A stretch of DNA of 64,000 bases, taken from positions 1 through 64,000 of the forward strand of contig NZ_JMGA01000014.1 in NCBI RefSeq assembly GCF_000765145.1. The letters run 5' to 3'. This document shows, piece after piece, positions 8,738 through 17,899 of this stretch (positions are counted from its first letter, which is position 1; each line of letters begins with the position of its first letter). The notes under the pieces are model-generated. The model saw nothing but the letters and a program-made list of their open reading frames with translations, searched no databases and was not told where the DNA came from. Origin of the DNA: Desulfosporosinus sp. HMP52 (GTDB lineage Bacteria > Bacillota > Desulfitobacteriia > Desulfitobacteriales > Desulfitobacteriaceae). Both the position numbers and the translations under genes were made by a program.

Positions 8738-9103
8738 ATGCATTGGTTTAGCTTAGGCGATGTTTTTTATTTTGACGTTGGGTTCGACGATATACCAGAG
8801 TAATCCAAGAAAAGACCCGCCATAATTATGATTCAAGAAGGCGAAGACCTTTTCATCTTAGTATCTACTACAAGTGTCCCTCCGAATGATCCTCCTAAAT
8901 ATTTCGATCAATTCAAAATACCCATTTTTAATTGGCGAAAATCAGGGTTTTCAAAACCTTCGTGGGGTCTTGGTTTTAAATTAATACACGTTACGAGACA
9001 AGAACTTATGAGTTCGGTTAAGAAAGAGGATATTCTTGGGAAAATACACATAACTGATTTTGATATCTTGTTGAGTGAAATCGAATATATTCACGATAAT
9101 TAG
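8738..9103 (+). pseudogene. PemK/MazF-like toxin gene interrupted by in-frame TAA
   Basis: Translation from the ATG at 8738 (AGAGG 7 nt upstream) gives MHWFSLGDVFYFDVGFDD followed three codons later by TAA at 8801-8803. The same frame then continues without interruption to 9103 with SKKRPAII and later FNWRKSGFSKPSWG. GDVFYFD plus KKRPAII is the hallmark N-terminus of PemK/MazF RNase toxins, and the W-R-x-x-G-x-x-K-P-S stretch recurs in one of its subfamilies. The restored protein would be about 121 residues. The downstream piece alone (ATG at 8828) would lack the conserved N-terminal strand. Most likely an inactivated toxin; sequencing error is possible. Confidence 0.6.
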
Positions 9104-9105
9104 TA

Positions 9106-9130
9106 AGATCCCCTGCACAGGGGATCTTTT
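9106..9130 (+). terminator. terminator after PemK/MazF-like gene
   Basis: AGATCCCC-6-GGGGATCT hairpin (9106-9113 and 9120-9127) followed by TTTTCT, 2 bp after the stop codon. Classic intrinsic terminator for the plus strand. Confidence 0.75.
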
Positions 9131-9294
9131 CTCATTTTCTCTGTTCCTTCCGAAACATTACCTGTCGTTCCTGTGAAAGTACACATATTATTACGCTTAG
9201 TCCTTACCTCTTCGGGTACATCCTCAAGTCCATAATAGTTGCATAAATCTCTAAGAGTTGTGCGATGCCGGCAAATTCTACTCATACTCATACA

Positions 9295-9725
9295 TTAATA
9301 CCTTGTGGTTCTTTTCATTATAGCTCTCTGCCCAACAAAATAACCGATGTAAGCCATTAGTAAAGGTAAAAACATTGCTCCAAAAAACAATTTGCTCCTC
9401 ATAAAATCAAAAATATTAAACCCATTTACTGGAGCCATAAATGCAATTGTGACAAATACTAATGGACTTGGACCTATGATCATTGAAACAAATGAAAGTC
9501 CTAATCCAACTCCCCAAAACCAGTTATAAAAACCAAAAAGCTTGCTTTTCTTTCATAGCCTCTATAGGCACCGAACAACAGCCAAAAACCTAAGAATAAC
9601 ATAGTTAGGATAAAGTTTAAAAATGTGGGAGGGGGCCCATCTATTAATCCTTTCAGATTAATAAAAAAGTATAGAACAATGCTAAAGATCGCAAGAACCC
9701 AATTTATTACTATATTTATTGCCAT
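9295..9725 (-). pseudogene. frameshifted four-helix membrane protein
   Basis: Two overlapping reading frames each encode part of one plausible membrane protein. The first, from ATG 9725 (AGGTGA 8 nt upstream), has two hydrophobic segments and reads to GAYRGYE. Near 9545-9560, at an A-rich run (GAAAGAAAAGC on the minus strand), the hydrophobic continuation switches to another frame (KLFGFYNWFWGVGLGLSFVS onward) and gives two more segments, ending RTTRY at 9295. Joined, it is about 140 residues with four helices. One indel in the A-run would restore it. Function unknown. Confidence 0.5.
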
Positions 9726-9833
9726 GACACATATCACCTAACTTTCATAATTCCCCTAAAATGACCTAGGTGTCGCATAATCTTATTCGGTGCATTTTCA
9801 AATATTCTTTGTACGGTTCGTTCAGTAATGTCA

Positions 9834-10628
9834 TCACGACCCGTAAAAGCTAGCTATAACTTTTGCAGCTGGCAAAAACATTATCTGTCCAAGTAACGTG
9901 CCAATTAGTTTAGTTGCAATGAGTAAAACTACTAGTGCCTTTACGTCCTCGTAGGGTCTGTTTCCTCTTAACGCCTGGTCAGTGATCATAGCGGATTTGG
10001 GGTCAATGAACAAGGTTAATAAAATTGTAGCTAGTCCATTGATCATTCCCGATGAACCAACAGCTGCTATCCTCTGGTGCTCAGTAACCAATATTGCAGA
10101 ATAGTTCGCAGCAAGAACCCCTACTGTATAAATTCCTGTAACCAAGGCATTGATGATAAGCAGTCTCTTAGGAATTTCGCGATACCTAAGTCGCTGCAAC
10201 ATCGTTTTCGTTGGTCTAGTTGCACTTTTCATCATTCGCTTGATGTTACTTACTTGTAATGCTTCGACCACTAAAGACGGAATGGATCCAGTGGTTTCCA
10301 GCCGTTTTACTGCTACATCAAATACCCTGAGAAATGTTGGAATCAGAAGTATACCAAATAATGAACCTATTGTTGAAGCAAAAATCACCTTTCGCAGGTC
10401 GTTAATTGGGTCAATACCATAGAAAAGGCTTTCACCGATTATGAAACCAATTAACGGGGCCTGAAAAGTATTGGCAGTTCGTGAGACAAGTACGAATAGG
10501 TTGAACAAAGAAAACGACAAGGCAAACTGTCCACTTTTTACCGAGTTCAGCCTAACCGAGTACGAAAGAGTATCAATAAGGTGGATTACAAAAGTTAAGA
10601 CCAATAATTCTAATAGAACTTTTTCCAC
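9834..10628 (-). CDS. amj: Amj-family lipid II flippase
   Basis: 264-residue polytopic membrane protein matching the Amj (formerly YdaH, DUF2837) family of alternate lipid II flippases, which move the peptidoglycan precursor across the membrane and can replace MurJ. Signatures include FVIHLIDTLSYSVRL near the N-terminus, SRTANTFQAPLIG, a conserved LRYREIPKRLL loop and TDQALRGNRPYEDVK. The start is GTG behind GAAGGGAAGTGG. Length agrees with the Bacillus protein (about 270). No other wall genes are adjacent. Confidence 0.85.
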   Translation of the reverse strand: MEKVLLELLVLTFVIHLIDTLSYSVRLNSVKSGQFALSFSLFNLFVLVSRTANTFQAPLIGFIIGESLFYGIDPINDLRKVIFASTIGSLFGILLIPTFLRVFDVAVKRLETTGSIPSLVVEALQVSNIKRMMKSATRPTKTMLQRLRYREIPKRLLIINALVTGIYTVGVLAANYSAILVTEHQRIAAVGSSGMINGLATILLTLFIDPKSAMITDQALRGNRPYEDVKALVVLLIATKLIGTLLGQIMFLPAAKVIASFYGS

Positions 10629-10902
10629 TAAACCACTTCCCTTCTCCGAAAGGACGATTTAATCGTCAACTCACGTGATTTTCCCGAAGTCGGAGTGGTT
10701 ACTACTCGCATTTACTCTCAGGCTTTAGGAAAACTCTGTTAACCTATGAACCATGCCATGTTCAGAGACAACTACGGACGGTAGTCCCTCAACATTACCA
10801 AGATGTAAAGGTTTCCATGTTCTCTGACCCTATTCATCATTCTCTAAGTTTCGGGAACACCATGAATGTGAAACCCTCTGTTATCGGAAGTTGTGGGTGA
10901 CT
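10629..10902. repeat. gene-free stretch with diverged repeat copies
   Basis: No convincing reading frame. Positions 10681-10742 align, with gaps, to 11590-11646 on the other side of the DUF1648 gene (shared blocks: CGACGTCGG-like, GGTTACTAC, TTCTCTCAG-like, GAAAAC, CTCTGTTA). A third partial copy lies at 10832-10888, ending in GAAACCCTCTGTTA. The common elements suggest a degraded dispersed repeat or a duplicated regulatory segment. Confidence 0.4.
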
Positions 10903-11400
10903 TTACCCACTCAGCTGTTTTGCCTTGTTTCCATAGTATAGACCTGCACAGATTGTGACCACCATCCCTACGAATACTATTGGTAAAAATTCAATTCCAA
11001 ATGAAGCTTCCTTATAAACAAACGCTACTACATGCATGGTGTTCTTTTGATTTAGGAGTTTCATTTCTTCACCAATTGCCTTACTCATAGCTACTTGTAT
11101 GGTGTTCCAGGTTAAGTAAACAAATAGCCAAACACTTTCGACTTTGATACAATTGATCGTCAGTCTTCTAATACGGTACTGTTTTTCGGCATTTATTGGA
11201 GTTATCACCCAAAGATTATTAATCATATTTGGAAATCTACTGATATACGATAACAATACGTATAACCCAATACCGATCCCAGTAAGTAACACAAGGGATC
11301 CCTTTCCTTCCCAATCAACCTTTCCACTCATACCAAAATTAGTTGAAAGAAGATCAGGTGGTGTTTTTCCCCACCAAAGAAATGGCATGATTACTATCAA
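10903..11400 (-). CDS. DUF1648-type membrane protein, start codon unclear
   Basis: Up to 165 residues with several membrane helices. PFLWWGKTPPDLLSTNFGMSGKVD resembles the DUF1648 motif (P-x-x-x-P-x-HF-x-x-x-G-x-x-D), here with Asn for the usual His. The best open frame starts at a TTG (11400) that would cut off most of the first helix. The frame is open upstream for another 15 codons (KREIKVEIVAGIGVV-like), but no ATG/GTG/TTG occurs before the stop. The original start may be lost, making this a recent pseudogene. Flanked on both sides by the repeats described at 10629 and 11590. Confidence 0.5.
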   Translation of the reverse strand: MIVIMPFLWWGKTPPDLLSTNFGMSGKVDWEGKGSLVLLTGIGIGLYVLLSYISRFPNMINNLWVITPINAEKQYRIRRLTINCIKVESVWLFVYLTWNTIQVAMSKAIGEEMKLLNQKNTMHVVAFVYKEASFGIEFLPIVFVGMVVTICAGLYYGNKAKQLSG

Positions 11401-11775
11401 GACAACCCCAATTCCAGCAACTATCTCAACCTTAATTTCGCGTTTGGCTTATGGAATTTGTAGTGCGTGCCGATCACCAGGTATCTGCGATGTGCCCAAG
11501 CAGATCCACTCCTTTTCCAACTCTATTCTTTCTAATTATTACCCGTCTAAAGAGACATGACCTAGCAATTTCAGATAACGTCCCGAGGGTTTGCGACGTC
11601 GGGTTACTACATTCATATTCTCTCAGATGGCGAAAACCCTCTGTTACACGGAGCCAGGTGCCCCATAAGCCAGAAGCCGCCATGGACGGCGGCTCTTCAA
11701 ATATTCTCATTCTTTATACATCTAATATTAATGATAATATTCTAAGATCTATTACAGCACCTAACTTCATATCCA
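11401..11775. repeat. gene-free stretch with diverged repeat copy
   Basis: Overlapping short frames on both strands show no protein-like composition. It carries the better preserved copy of the local repeat (11590-11646) followed by ACGGAGCCAGGTGCCCC. A short inverted repeat, GCCGCCATGGACGGCGGC (about 11677-11694), lies downstream. I see no gene here. Confidence 0.4.
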
Positions 11776-12021
11776 TTAGACTGCTCCTCTAAATCCAAAT
11801 ATTTGCTTAATAGGTACTTCAAGCTTTTGTTTTCCGGTGTGATAAACAATTTCATCGTCTTTTGTTCGTACTAACTCCCTTGTTGCTTCCCTCTCATCAT
11901 CAAAAGCCTTAACAACCGCCATATCATCAATGTACCGTACACTATCTTCAATATGAGCCTCTAGTATCTGGATTTTTATAAATCTTTCCGGATATATTTT
12001 TCTGACTTCCTCCCATTTCAT
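11776..12021 (-). CDS. conserved small protein, unknown function
   Basis: 81 residues from ATG 12021 (MKWEEVRKIYPERF), with GAGGCGGTG about 8 nt upstream; an in-frame GTG 9 nt earlier is the alternative. The opening M-K-W-E-E-V-R-x-x-Y-P, the central D-x-x-A-V-x-x-A-F/I and the final GFRG are features I associate with short Firmicute proteins of unknown function. Soluble, acidic. Stands alone. Confidence 0.6.
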   Translation of the reverse strand: MKWEEVRKIYPERFIKIQILEAHIEDSVRYIDDMAVVKAFDDEREATRELVRTKDDEIVYHTGKQKLEVPIKQIFGFRGAV

Positions 12022-12253
12022 AAAATGCACCGCCTCATTGTTTCAATATAATCCCATTATACCATGTTACTTACATTCTAAAAATCCCCTTGAAAGTCAC
12101 TCCTCCATAATGTCATTCCATTAAAGTTATATGCATTACAAAGATGTCGGCCCTAATTCTAGACACTCAAGCCGTCCAATTCGGAACCTGCCTTCTGAGA
12201 AAATCTTTTCAAGTGAAAATAATTTACCACTTTTCCAGTTTATAAAAACAGCA

Positions 12254-12286
12254 AATTGCCGGTCAAGTCTGACTTGGCCGGCAATT
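12254..12286 (-). terminator. terminator of formate dehydrogenase operon
   Basis: AATTGCCGGtCAAGTC / GACTTGgCCGGCAATT hairpin with one bulged pair, followed on the minus strand by TGCTGTTTTT. It lies 31 bp after the fdhE stop, so it ends the fdnGHI-fdhE transcript. Confidence 0.75.
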
Positions 12287-12316
12287 CCGGGCTAAGTCTC
12301 AGTTCAGTTCAACCTG

Positions 12317-13093
12317 CTACTGAAAGGTGAATTTGTGAGCATGGTCAGCCAACCATTTTTCTGCCGCATAATCCAGGGGGAGCGTTCTGATGTTTTCCCA
12401 ATCCAGATCCTCTACATTCTGCACTCGTAAATCATATTCTTTAAAATACTGCCCACAAGCTTGACAGATAACCACCTCTAGCCTAGGGTACTCCTCTGCC
12501 TTAAGATAGTTCAGTTTTGAAGCTTCCTGAATTCCACAGCGAATACAACCAACGCGCTTAGCTACCCATTCATGTCCGCAGGTCGAACAATGTAAGAATC
12601 GTTTACCAATCGGTGAAGAAAGAACTGATACGGCGGCTAACTCTCCACAGATCGGACAACCCATACTTTGAGTGGCTGCCAGTCCAACATAATCCTTGAC
12701 TTGGTTATTCCCCGAATTATTTTTGGTAACGACCATTGTCTCTCGAAACAACTGTGCTACACCAGATAAGGCAAGCTGCAGACGGCTTAAGAGCTCTGGG
12801 TTTAGCACAAGTTGAAAGGTTTTAAATTTGTGCCAAGCTTCTAATAACTCAGGCTCTGTGAGCAAAATATTACTTGCTCGATTTAACCGTTGACATAATT
12901 CTAGAATTGCTTCCTCAGGTAGTTCATTAATCGGATAGTAGGGGGGTGCCTTGGCTGGGCTGAGCTTTTCGGTCCAGAAAGAACCTCGCTCGGCTTGCCA
13001 TTGTTTTACTTCTTTCTTAAGGAGGGTATAGGTCTCAAAGGCGTTGTCCATCGTACTTTCTCCTGACGGCTTCATAGTAATGTTATTGTTCAT
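12317..13093 (-). CDS. fdhE: formate dehydrogenase accessory protein FdhE
   Basis: 258 residues. FdhE is a cytoplasmic rubredoxin-like protein needed for maturation of Tat-exported formate dehydrogenases. Four CxxC pairs are visible in the C-terminal half (CPICGE, CSTCGH, CIRCGI, CQACGQ), the two iron-binding modules of the family. AAGGAGTGG precedes the ATG. It is the last gene of the operon, 24 bp after fdnI, which fits its role. Confidence 0.9.
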   Translation of the reverse strand: MNNNITMKPSGESTMDNAFETYTLLKKEVKQWQAERGSFWTEKLSPAKAPPYYPINELPEEAILELCQRLNRASNILLTEPELLEAWHKFKTFQLVLNPELLSRLQLALSGVAQLFRETMVVTKNNSGNNQVKDYVGLAATQSMGCPICGELAAVSVLSSPIGKRFLHCSTCGHEWVAKRVGCIRCGIQEASKLNYLKAEEYPRLEVVICQACGQYFKEYDLRVQNVEDLDWENIRTLPLDYAAEKWLADHAHKFTFQ

Positions 13094-13116
13094 AAAGGAC
13101 CACTCCTTATCATCTA

Positions 13117-13818
13117 TCAGAGATTCTGCTGCTCATTCTTCAGGCGTTCATACCACTTAGCATGATGTGCCTTAGCAAACTTTTTGGATACATAACCATT
13201 GAGCATGCCGGACATAGCGACTCTGGAATCCGGATGTAAGAGGCCTAAGTATATATGTCCGATGACAGCGGCGGTCATGACAAACACTGAAAGATCATGC
13301 ACCGGATAAGCCCACCTAACTAAGCTGGGCGGAAAATGTGGTGCCCACCACATGACAACCCCACTGAGAGTCACGAATATGGTACCAAAGATGGTGATCA
13401 AGGAATTAATTTTTTCTCCTCCATTGTACTTATCTTGGGCCGGATAGTTGCCATGCCCGCCGAAGAATTCCTTAGGGAAGGCACTAACATGCTGCAAATC
13501 TGATTTTGTAAAGTTAAAGGTGAATTTTAACCATCGCCAATGAAATCTTGGGTTTCCGACAAAGAAAAGCAATCCCACCACCACCACAAAGAAAACAGCT
13601 GATATTCGGTGAATCACCTGAGCAACGTGAATTCCCCCGACAATAGCCATGGCAGGTTGAAATAAAGAACTATAAACTCCCAGTCCGGTAAAAAGCAAAA
13701 CAAAGAAAGAAACGGCATGAACCCAATGACTCAGGCGTTCACCTTTACTAAATCGCAATACCTGGTCTCCAACAATTCTTGGGGGTGCTTGATTTCCTGC
13801 TTTAGTTTTAGGAGCCAT
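13117..13818 (-). CDS. fdnI: formate dehydrogenase cytochrome b subunit (gamma)
   Basis: 233 residues with about four membrane helices. Signatures of the FdnI cytochrome b556 family: FSKGERLSHWVHAVSFF near the N-terminus, HRISAVFF, PVHDLSVFVMTAAVIGHIYLGLLH near the C-terminus. The histidines in these helices are the likely haem ligands. It would pass electrons from the periplasmic-side alpha/beta subunits to menaquinone. The ATG overlaps the preceding stop (TAATG), indicating translational coupling to the beta subunit. Confidence 0.92.
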   Translation of the reverse strand: MAPKTKAGNQAPPRIVGDQVLRFSKGERLSHWVHAVSFFVLLFTGLGVYSSLFQPAMAIVGGIHVAQVIHRISAVFFVVVVGLLFFVGNPRFHWRWLKFTFNFTKSDLQHVSAFPKEFFGGHGNYPAQDKYNGGEKINSLITIFGTIFVTLSGVVMWWAPHFPPSLVRWAYPVHDLSVFVMTAAVIGHIYLGLLHPDSRVAMSGMLNGYVSKKFAKAHHAKWYERLKNEQQNL

Positions 13819-14600
13819 TAGTCTTTCCCTCCTTCTTTATAATTTCCCCTCAAGAGGTTGGCAAATACTCCGAGGACTACTGCCGCTGCCGCGCCACCCA
13901 CTGCCACACTCCCTACAGGACGAACCACATCTTTCCAGATGGTTAGAGAGAGGGGAACCGTTGGGTTAGCTGGGAGGCCGTAAACCTCAGGACTTTCCAG
14001 CAACAAATAGAGATAGGTCAGGCCCCCCATTTCCGTTTCCCCATAGAGCTGGGCCTTGAGATGGGTCTTTTGAACCTCGGCAAGCCGCTTCTTTGCTTGA
14101 GCTAACATAGCATCACGTTCTCCAAAACCTAAGGCACCTGGTTGACAGGTCTGCACACAGGCTGGCAGCAAATTATTTTCAACCCGATCAATACACCCCG
14201 TACATTTAGAGGATTTTTTCTTGACCGGGTCGACCTTCGGTACCCCAAAGGGACAGTTCTCCACACAATAACCACAGCCGATACATTTATCTTGATTAAT
14301 CACCACATACCCGGATTCCGTCTGAGTAATCGCACCGGAAGAACAGGCTTTCAGACAAGCGGGATCTGCGCAGTGGAAGCATTGGGCCTTGCGCATTAAC
14401 CAATTCATTGTTTGGTTTTCATATTTTTCGATAACGGTCATATATGTCCAGGTTTTAGTTGTAAAATTCATTTGAGTTTGATAACTGGTGAGCAGCTGGG
14501 TTTTCTCTGCTGGAAGCTCATTCCATTCCTTGCAAGCCACTGAGCAAGCTTTGCACCCAGTACATTTAGAAGTGTCGACAAAAACCATCTTTTTCGTCAT
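13818..14600 (-). CDS. fdnH: formate dehydrogenase iron-sulfur subunit (beta)
   Basis: 260 residues from ATG 14600, chosen because AAGGAGG lies 8 nt upstream (a longer frame reaches 14630 inside fdnG). Ferredoxin-like clusters: CTGCKACSVAC, CFHCADPACLKAC, CIGCGYCVENC and CTGC with CVQTC, giving four [4Fe-4S] sites. One membrane helix near the C-terminus (about residues 228-248) anchors it on the outer face, as in E. coli FdnH. Lies 2 nt downstream of fdnG. Confidence 0.92.
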   Translation of the reverse strand: MTKKMVFVDTSKCTGCKACSVACKEWNELPAEKTQLLTSYQTQMNFTTKTWTYMTVIEKYENQTMNWLMRKAQCFHCADPACLKACSSGAITQTESGYVVINQDKCIGCGYCVENCPFGVPKVDPVKKKSSKCTGCIDRVENNLLPACVQTCQPGALGFGERDAMLAQAKKRLAEVQKTHLKAQLYGETEMGGLTYLYLLLESPEVYGLPANPTVPLSLTIWKDVVRPVGSVAVGGAAAAVVLGVFANLLRGNYKEGGKD

Positions 14601-14602
14601 GG

Positions 14603-17600
14603 CTATGCCCTCCTTATCTTGACTAGGCAAACCTTATACTCCGGAGTACCGGCCCCAGGATCCAGCGCAGCAATGGTTAAATCATTAGTACTCGGACCGG
14701 GACTTAAGGAGGCAAAACCCCAGCTCCAGGGCATTCCGATGGTTTCAGTGTCTTTTCCGTTGACTTTGTAGGTCTGCAGGCGATCAGTCACTAAGGCCCG
14801 TACGATGATTTTGCCCCGTGCTGAAGCAACTTCGACCATATCCCCTTCTTTAACTCCAATCTTTTGCCCTAGGTTTTTACTGATTTCAGCAAAAGGTTCC
14901 GGCATGATTTCATTCAACCAGGGAATATTGCGGGTAATCCCTCCGGCACAGAAGTGCTCAACCACTCCATATGTGGTCAGCACATGGGGATACTCTTCCG
15001 ACTTACCCAGCTGAGTTGAGACAACCAGAGCCACTGGGCTGATGGAAACCTTAGGATGTAAGATGTTTGTCGTAGGGCTTTCCGTGGGTTCGTAGTATTC
15101 CGGCATGGGTCCGTCTACGCAGAGACCTCCGGGACGTATCCCGATGGGTGGCAGACCATCTGTTGGGGTGGTTGTCGGTAACCCGCTCATATAAGTGGCA
15201 GTAAATAACCTGCCTACACCCTCGGGATTCATACGGAAACTTTGCTTCCCTTCCGGTGTATCAGGACCCTTAGTTTTATCGACAACATCCGCTCCATCGT
15301 TTCCTGCCCATACCTTAGATTCGCTATCCCACCAAATAAGCTGACGTTTAGCGTCAACCGGCCTTCCTGCTTCATCACAAGATGCTCGGTTGTAGAGAAT
15401 ACGAACATTTCCCGGCCAAGCAAAACTCCACTCTCTGAACAGTCCTAATCCTGTGGGGTCATCATTTTTACGACGGGCTGCCAGGTTTCCATTCCCTGTC
15501 ACGCCGGCATAAATCCAACACCCTGTAGAAGCTGTCCCGATTGGTGCTTTAAGATAATCCCCGATTGTAGGCAGCAGCTTACCGGTGGTCTCGTCATAAC
15601 CGCTCAACTCTTGAAGCACTTTCAAAGCGCTGGGTTCTCCCTCACCATAGTCCCAACGAGCCTTGAGTATTGGGGCATCCTTGGCATCCGTGCTGCCTTC
15701 ATATAGCTTTCTGATTTTCTTGAAAAGGTGATCCAGCAGATCCAGATCCGGTTTCGATTCTCCAAGGGGCTTAATCGCCGCCTCTTTCCACTGAATCCAG
15801 CGGGAGGAATTAGACATACTGCCTGCTTTCTCATAAACAAAGGCCGCGGGGAACATGATGACTTCAGTCTTAATATCCGCCGGGTTCACCCCCGGTTCAC
15901 GCCAAAACTGGGATGTCTCAATCTCGAAAAGGTCAGATACCACGAGCATATCAAGTTTAGCTAAGCCCGAACGGACTAACTTGCGATCCGGAATAGAAAC
16001 CAGAGAGTTAGAGCCAACATTGAAGAGAAGCTTAAACTGTCCTTTATTCATCATCTCAAAGATTTTGACCATCGTAGCATTCACTGAAGGATTGGTCTTG
16101 GGTAAATAGTTAAATCCATAATCGTTTTCTTTTGTGGCGTTGGCACCAAACCAAGCTTTTAGCAGGGCAACCAGATGTTTCTCATAAAATGACCCATTAC
16201 GCACCAGATAATCCCGCAAGGTCTTATCTGTATTAATCGGGTAGGGCAAATAACCCGGCAAATTACTGACCAGGTTAGCCATATCCGTCGAACCCTGAAC
16301 ATTGGGCTCTCCTCGTAAAGCATTGATGCCGCCGCCGGCTTTTCCGATGTTGCCCAACAACAGTTGGATAATAGCATAAGCTCGAATTCCTTGCACACCC
16401 GTGGTATGTTGAGTCATTCCCAAAGCGTAGAGAATACTTCCCGGTTTTCCTTTACAGAAGACCTCAGCAATTTCCTTAATCTTGGTTGCAGGAATTCCGG
16501 AAATGTTTTCCGCTGTTGCAAAGGTATATCTTGCATAGTGAACCTTAAGCTTGGCAAATACGCAATCAGGATCCTCCAGACTTTCTGCCTTCAGTGGCTT
16601 ATTATCTGGACCAAGTTGATAAGCCCAGCTGGTAGTCGCATATTTTCTGGTCTTCTCGTTATAACCGGAGAAGATACCCTCTTCTAACTTGTAATCTTTG
16701 CTGATCTTCATTAGAGCGTTGGTGTAATTTAAGACATACTTCTCATCGTACAATTTTTGATTAATAATATAATTTATAATTGCTCCTAGATAGGCAATAT
16801 CCGTTCCCGGACGAATTTGGGCAAAGATATCTGCTTTAGCAGCTGTCCGGGTAAAGCGGGGATCAACGACGATGATTTTCGCACCCTTTTCTTTAGCTCG
16901 ATTTATCCACTTTATGGCAATAGGATGGTTTTCGGCACAGTTACTGCCAGCTATTAAGAAAACCTCAGAATTTTTCAGATCAGACCAGGAATTTGTCATG
17001 GCACCACGACCAAATGAGGGTGACAAACTTGCCACCGTGGGAGCGTGTCAGATCCTGGCCTGATGTTCATTATATGGAGTTCCGATCAAGCGACTGAATT
17101 TTGAAATCAGATATGACTCCTCATTATCAACTTCCGCTGATCCCAAAAAGGCGATTCCCTCCGCCCGGTTTACTAATAAGCTCTCCGGCAGTCCGGTTTT
17201 GGCATTCACAAGCTCATCGACAGCTTTCCAACTGACATCCCTGACTGCTTTAGTTTTCTTGGCCACAATGTCCAAGGCCTCTTCCCAAGAAATGTCTTCC
17301 CAATGATCAGCTCCGGGAGCCCGCCGTCTTGGCCTAATTACACGATCCGGCGAGTTAGCAACACTAAGTAAACTAGCAGCCTTTGGGCACAGCGTCCCTT
17401 CATTGGTGGGATGATCGGGATCACCTTCAAGATGTATAAGCTTACCATCTTTGACATACAAGAGCATCCCACAGCCACCGGAGCAGAAGTGACAAATACT
17501 AGGAATCTTTTTACTTCCCTCCAGCTTCAATACATATCCCTTGGCCTCAGCTACTGCGGGGTCAAACCCCAAACCAGCTGCCAAAGCAGCGATGGAAAGC

Positions 17601-17638
17601 CCAGAAAGTTTTAAGAAATTTCGACGCGAAACATCCAT
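14603..17638 (-). CDS. fdnG: formate dehydrogenase catalytic subunit, selenoprotein, Tat-exported
   Basis: 1011 residues if the in-frame TGA at 17050-17048 is read as selenocysteine (residue 197). N-terminal twin-arginine signal (SRRNFLK), a [4Fe-4S] site (CHFCSGGCGM with CPKAAS), and molybdopterin bis-MGD domains. The context of the TGA, QARI-U-HAPTVASLSPSFGRGAMTN, matches FdnG-type enzymes where Sec is followed by His. The downstream frame continues without indel to a normal C-terminus, and a SECIS-like hairpin follows. Oxidises formate to CO2 at the outer membrane face. First gene of fdnGHI-fdhE. Confidence 0.95.
17019..17036 (-). promoter_or_regulatory. bacterial SECIS element of fdnG
   Basis: Eleven nt after the TGA, the minus strand reads GGTGGCAAGTTTGTCACC: stem GGTG/CACC, then G-T and C-G pairs, and a 6-nt loop AAGTTT. 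Size, and the 11-nt spacing from the UGA, equal the E. coli fdhF/fdnG SECIS apical hairpin as I recall it. SelB would bind this loop to direct Sec insertion. Confidence 0.75.
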
Positions 17639-17899
17639 CTTTTTTCCTCCCTCTTTAAATGTTCATACATGCCTATGTGTTGGTATCAGTTTTACTGCTT
17701 ACAAGTAAGGTATGAATGACACAAATTGGACGAGGACCTAGATCAAATAATTAGAAAGAATTTTCTGAATCAACACATTATAAGCTTACAGCCCTTTGTC
17801 GCTTTAGTCATTATCAAAATAATTAAGTAAATAAAAAAATATTCTGTAAATATAAAGTACACTGGCTCTTTACTATTCTGAGTTGTTATGGTTAACCAA
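17639..17899 (-). promoter_or_regulatory. control region of formate dehydrogenase operon
   Basis: About 260 bp without a gene, between the regulator stop and the fdnG start. GAGGGAGG serves as the fdnG ribosome binding site. A perfect 12-bp palindrome, CTTACAAGTAAG, lies at 17699-17710, and a FNR-like half site (TTGATCTAGGTC on the minus strand) at about 17737-17748. Neither can be assigned to a protein with certainty. I find no clear -35/-10 pair. Confidence 0.4.

Noticed and set aside
9100-9291. 63-residue minus-strand frame with several Cys and basic residues
   Set aside because: It overlaps the terminator of the PemK/MazF-like gene, has no recognisable motif and no clear ribosome binding site. 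It could be a remnant but is not supported.
11451-11792. Open frames on both strands over the repeat-containing gap
   Set aside because: Composition is not protein-like, they overlap each other, and they follow repeat copies.
14603-17638. Formate dehydrogenase alpha gene as two genes or a frameshift
   Set aside because: The frame is the same on both sides of the TGA, the position equals the Sec site of FdnG enzymes, and a SECIS-like hairpin follows.
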